64,000 nucleotides of DNA, from positions 4,836,001 to 4,900,000 of the forward strand of contig NC_135244.1 of assembly GCF_947623445.1 (NCBI RefSeq), in the 5' to 3' direction. This document shows positions 59,888-64,000 of the stretch, piece after piece. Both the position numbers and the translations under genes were made by a program. Every line of letters starts with the position of its first letter. Positions within the stretch are counted from its first letter, which is position 1. The notes under the pieces are model-generated. The model had not been told where the DNA came from, searched no databases, and saw only the letters and a list, made by a program, of their open reading frames with translations. This DNA comes from Clavelina lepadiformis. Its lineage: Eukaryota > Chordata > Ascidiacea > Aplousobranchia > Clavelinidae.

Positions 59888-60949
59888 GCTCTAACTAACC
59901 GCTCCCCCACCAGTTAAACTTGTTACTTCAATACTTCCTAAGCTCCCATGATATATTTAGGTTGCCAATCACAAAGTCTTTTATGTTTAGAATTGTTTTA
60001 TAGCATTTATCCTCAGAAACAACTGGTAACCGAGTTCACCTTATGAACAAATGCTGAAGATAAGCAAAGAATTAATTATACAATAACAGCTCAACCTAGG
60101 AGCCCTGTTAGCTGACGGACTCATGCTCAGTGTAGTAATTTCTAATTTGGTTATTCCCCAAAATTAGGTCCTTCCCCACCGTACTCGCAGGCGGCAGCAC
60201 ATCAAAATCCATAAACTATGCAATACCGGTACACCATCGAAAATAAAAAATTGAAAGTGGCTGAACCATGTTAACCCAGTAGATAATAAAATCAAATACC
60301 TTGAGACAAAAACTATGCAAAGCAATAGTATAAGGCTACAAAGTATTGTTATGAGATAGTACAAGTGCATCTGATGAAGCAAGGCGATGCTTGCGAAAGC
60401 TTGTGTCAGTTAAAGAAAGTTAACTCCTAAAGTGCTATCATATATTCTGCTTCATTATTGAAAATAAAGGGAGCATACTTAAGATCAGTGCCACCTTTGG
60501 CTTCCAAACAAGGTATTTTTTCGAGACATAAATATAATGTACTTCGGCACTGTGTCTTTTTTAATTTTTTTGGGTAGGTTACTTGGTAAGTTAAATATCT
60601 TACAAAGAAATTTTATAGGCTATGTTGTGTTCTTTCCATTAAAACAATTAACGGACTTGTTTTTAAAACTATTAAGAAGTTAATAATTAGATTCTCAGCA
60701 ATTTAATAGATATAAAGTAGCCTACGCATACTTCCTGGACAGTGCTGAAGCCCAGTAGATGGTGTTTGCCAGGAATAAAAGTTTAATTGAAGCGTTGACG
60801 AAAATTACAGTGCATTGTTAAATTTAAAGTGTGACGTAGAACGCCCGGAGCAAGTTGTAACACACCTAGTTGTAGCGTATGCCACAAAATCGACCTTTTA
60901 GAATGGTTTAGTGAACTTCAAAAATAAAATGTAAATACAAGCAGACAAA
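59888..60949. other. Intergenic stretch before the mucin-like gene
   Basis: No supported exon. A hammerhead-like string lies at 60371-60400 (see findings). The right end should hold the promoter of the secreted Ser/Thr-rich protein gene. Confidence 0.45.
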
Positions 60950-63900
60950 ATGGATCGGTTACTGATTTTGTTAACAGTGATTTATTTTTGTAGGCTATGT
61001 GCAGTTAACGGTCAAGGTACGTAAAGTAATTTTAATGTAGGTCTCACATTACCGGTAACTTATAATTATATTTTTCTATAGTTAGGTAGTTGTTTGCTTA
61101 ATATCAATTAAGACACTTGCATAAGTGTCTTAATTGATATTAGGCCTAATGTCTCTTAGATGTATCACCAAACGGTAGATTTATAACTTAACGACATTAA
61201 GCTATTTGGTAGAAGCTGTAACACTCGTTTCGAATTTATGGTAGGCATAGGCTACAGGGTAACTTAAAGAATAAGGAGACACTTTAATTATAATTGGGCT
61301 ATAGTTTGAATTGGTTAAAGTCAATCTAGAATCACAAGAAGCGTTGTGCATACATATAGTAAAGTAATGATTAAAATCCAATAACAAACGAAATAGTATG
61401 TATCAATGTGTTTATATACTTGAGATGCCATTTTATACGTTGTGGTATTTATTTAGACCTAGTTTTTTCGACAACGCCTCTGGCTGAGTCCACAATTCTG
61501 ATGTTACATCTGAAAAATACCAGTGCTTTGAAGCCCACACAACCAACTTTAAATTTAAATGAGGTAATAGACATATCGGTCTACGATGGTAATTTTATGC
61601 GCAACCGGGAACGGTTTTATCTTTTGTCGAATTTGTTTTAAGTAACGTTTCAATGAACTATACATATTTGACAGAAAAGTGGAGTTCTTTTCAGCACCAT
61701 TAACTTCGTAGCATCCTCAAACCAAGTGTTTTCTCCAGGAATAATGAACATCACTTCGAACATCGCAAGTATGAATTTTTTTTAAGGAGTTGTTCACAAC
61801 TTGGCCGAGAGTAACTTATAACTTTTGCAGAGGTTAACATTCTTAGATTTCCGTTTGAATTATGTTTACTATCGCATCATTTATTGAAGCGCTAAATCTA
61901 AGTTTTTGCGACAGCGTGAATCTTTTAAGACGAAGTAATTTTAATTTTATTAGGTTTGGCATGGAAATACTTACCACCACCGCCGCCACCACCACTCACT
62001 CTGCCGCCGATTCCTCCAATGCTTAGAATACCTGATCCGAAGACAGGTTCGTCAAAACCATCAAGTGGAACAACGATAAAAGGTGTGTGAACCTATAGGC
62101 CTATAGGCCTTCTTAGCATTGCACACGTGTAATAGGTTACAATTGGCTATAGCAAGCAATAATAAATGCATAGCAAGGCATAACAAACGGTGGTTGACAG
62201 AACTAAACCATTTTGTGAATCCACGAGCTTTTATCTTTCAAGTGTAAATTTTTCAGTAACGACTGTTGATGTGCATACGCCGATGCCAGACGTCAGGATG
62301 ACGTCATTCACCATTTCTTTGTCTCCACCGAGTGCACCTCCGCCTTTGCCGACCTTCACACTCGAGTAAGTAAAGCGTCCAGGACATGGTAAAACTTTGT
62401 TGTTCTTGATTGATTCTTTAATTATCCGACTGTGTATCATGTACTACAGGGTCACCACACCAGAGCCGCAAACTGAATACAATACCGAAAAGGACACTAC
62501 TCCACCACGGCTTGATTCAAGTGATACAAATACGTTAGTGTAAGTGGATGCTGTGTTTACAGTAGTTGGCAGCTTGGTAGTTCAACACTATAGATATTCT
62601 TTGTGTAAATTTTATAATGTGTACAGTCTACGTGGTAAACGATAACAAAATATTTCTTTGGGTTTCTTGGCTAACAGGTTATTGTCTTTTGTTTTTAATC
62701 AATCAGTTGGAACTTTATTGAACAATGTTCGGGTCTTGTATTTATAGAATCAACAATCCCGTAGCTGAAACAGTGACTGCCGCACCTACAACACTAGTAG
62801 ATTTATCTGTGACAAAAAACCAAGTTGCTCCAGCTGAGCCCAATAAGTTCGCCGAAGCGATTACGTCATTTAATGGGAAACAATCTAGCACTGAACACAG
62901 AATCGTTTTTAATGACGTAACAACAGACAGTACTTCAGCTGGAAAGATTACCTTTGGTTTTAAAGCAACAGCCTCTGCTTCACCTTTTACTTACACAGTT
63001 CCTGTAAAAGCTTCAGCTCGCGTAATAGCAAGCACAGGAACTGTAGCTTCTACAACAAGCGTGTTTACACATGCCTCTGAAAGGGTTTCTCCCGCAGTCT
63101 TTATCTCTACTAACGCCGCAGACACTGAGGTACAAGACGTCACCAGTAAAATTGATGCAGAAGCGTCATCAGCCGCCGTGACAACTAGCTTTAGTAATGA
63201 CAGTGCCGTTACGTCATCTCCAGGCGATGCATATACTTCAAGGCACGAAATTGACCTGACGTCAACAGAACGTGATTCGAAAGACATAACCAGGCGTTCA
63301 GGTGGCATATTGCCAACAACACCTCATTCTACTACAAAACAACCGATTATTGCAACCGATTTCGTTTTTGCTGAGTCCGCAACTCAAACATATGCTACCA
63401 GAAGCGCTCTTATTAATACAGATAGCGATTCTGGAAGTTCTTTTACAAGAAAAGAAACCAAGGCAACTACAGACAAACAAAGAAGGCAAACAACCGGACC
63501 GTCAACAGGTTATAAAAATTCACTCATTGGTGTAAACTGTAGGCTATTTGGTATAAATAATGTTTGGTATCGTATGTCTGAATATCTAAGCAAGTCTGTT
63601 GAATGTTGGTTCATTAAAATAGAAAGCGTTTATAATACTGACCTTGTTACTTTTAGGTAGAGGACCGACTCTGGCAATTTTGAATCCCCAGTCCTTTCCG
63701 TCCACACTCTCTGTGACAAATGTTGTAACAATCCCTACGAACCTTCCAAGTACTGAAACGTCAACGTTTTCAAGTAGACTTAATTCTTGGGAGAAAATTA
63801 TGCACAAAATGCGATTTTGCTTTGCTTTTGTTTAACTTTATGTAGCATGAATCATAGTGTTAAAAATTGAAATACGCCCTGTAAGTTAAGTATATGTCAT

Positions 63901-64000
63901 ATAACGCTCCGTAAATTTCTTTAGTTATTACAACCGAAGTGCTGGCTACAGCCAACGTGACCATAAACATACCACCGCCGCCACCTCCACCACTTGTTCC
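60950..64000 (+). CDS. Secreted Ser/Thr/Pro-rich mucin-like protein, N-terminal part (runs off window)
   Basis: Nine exons with closing phases: 60950-61016, 61457-61563, 61675-61768, 61954-62082, 62257-62365, 62450-62539, 62748-63508, 63657-63773 and 63925 onward. Exon 1 is a clean signal peptide (MDRLLILLTVIYFCRLCAVN). The rest is low-complexity, rich in Thr, Ser, Pro, Ala and Val. Exon 4 has LPPPPPPPLTLPPIPP and exon 9 a similar IPPPPPPPLVP, so a block of the gene may be duplicated. The 761-base exon 7 encodes about 254 residues of T/S/A-rich sequence with many likely O-glycosylation sites. No enzyme or adhesion domain is visible yet, and I do not recognise the family. A secreted or membrane-anchored extracellular glycoprotein is the safest reading. 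Synonymous alternatives to some splice sites exist, but all nine joins keep the frame. Confidence 0.72.
61099..61142. repeat. Perfect 20-bp inverted repeat with 4-base loop
   Basis: TAATATCAATTAAGACACTT, loop GCAT, then its exact complement, inside intron 1 of the mucin-like gene. As RNA this forms a 20-bp stem. No flanking duplication was seen. Confidence 0.85.

Noticed and set aside
1..64000. CRISPR arrays, bacterial operons, riboswitches, rRNA genes
   Set aside because: The window is clearly eukaryotic nuclear DNA and no such pattern was seen.

Overview
ORGANISM (inference). This is nuclear DNA of an intron-bearing animal. It is AT-rich, has mostly short introns with GT-AG borders, and encodes clear orthologues of vertebrate proteins (SLC12A9, SUFU, PNP, PERK, RAB1A, GBA1, SUPV3L1, MOV10L1). 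Gene size, intron size, base composition and a P-superfamily transposon fit an invertebrate chordate, most likely an ascidian of the Ciona type. No species marker was seen, so this stays an inference. All exon joins were worked out by hand from reading frame, splice dinucleotides and phase. LAYOUT. (1) 369-1728, + strand: last four coding exons of an SLC12A9-like transporter. (2) 7038-10610, - strand: SUFU, nine coding exons, terminal exon uncertain. (3) About 10.6-20.4 kb: gene-poor, with a fossil LINE 3' end, a 515-bp foldback element with 9-bp flanking repeats, and old dispersed repeats. (4) 20380-22110, +: purine nucleoside phosphorylase, six exons. (5) 25669-28599, -: PERK (EIF2AK3) in one uninterrupted 976-codon frame. 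(6) 30776-31390, -: RAB1A, also intronless. (7) About 31.7-36.2 kb: MITEs and repeats. (8) 36173-41226: a complete P-superfamily DNA transposon with 376-bp terminal inverted repeats and a 7-bp target duplication, inserted into the reverse transcriptase region of a decayed LINE. It carries two convergent, intact-looking spliced genes. (9) 42962-44509, +: glucocerebrosidase GBA1, intronless. (10) 45266-49009, -: SUPV3L1 mitochondrial RNA helicase, 15 exons. (11) 49422-58374, -: MOV10L1 piRNA-pathway RNA helicase, 19 exons. (12) 60950-64000, +: 5' part of a secreted Ser/Thr/Pro-rich protein that runs off the window. WORKING TOGETHER. The host genes are mostly unrelated housekeeping or signalling genes. 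The one suggestive pair is SUPV3L1 and MOV10L1, two RNA helicases on the same strand with about 0.4 kb between the coding regions. MOV10L1 belongs to the pathway that silences transposons, and an apparently intact transposon lies about 8 kb away. The most unusual object is the two-gene P transposon: its transposase stops soon after the catalytic core, and a separate convergent gene in the same element encodes a zinc-finger protein with a region resembling the part that usually lies further downstream in long P-type transposases.
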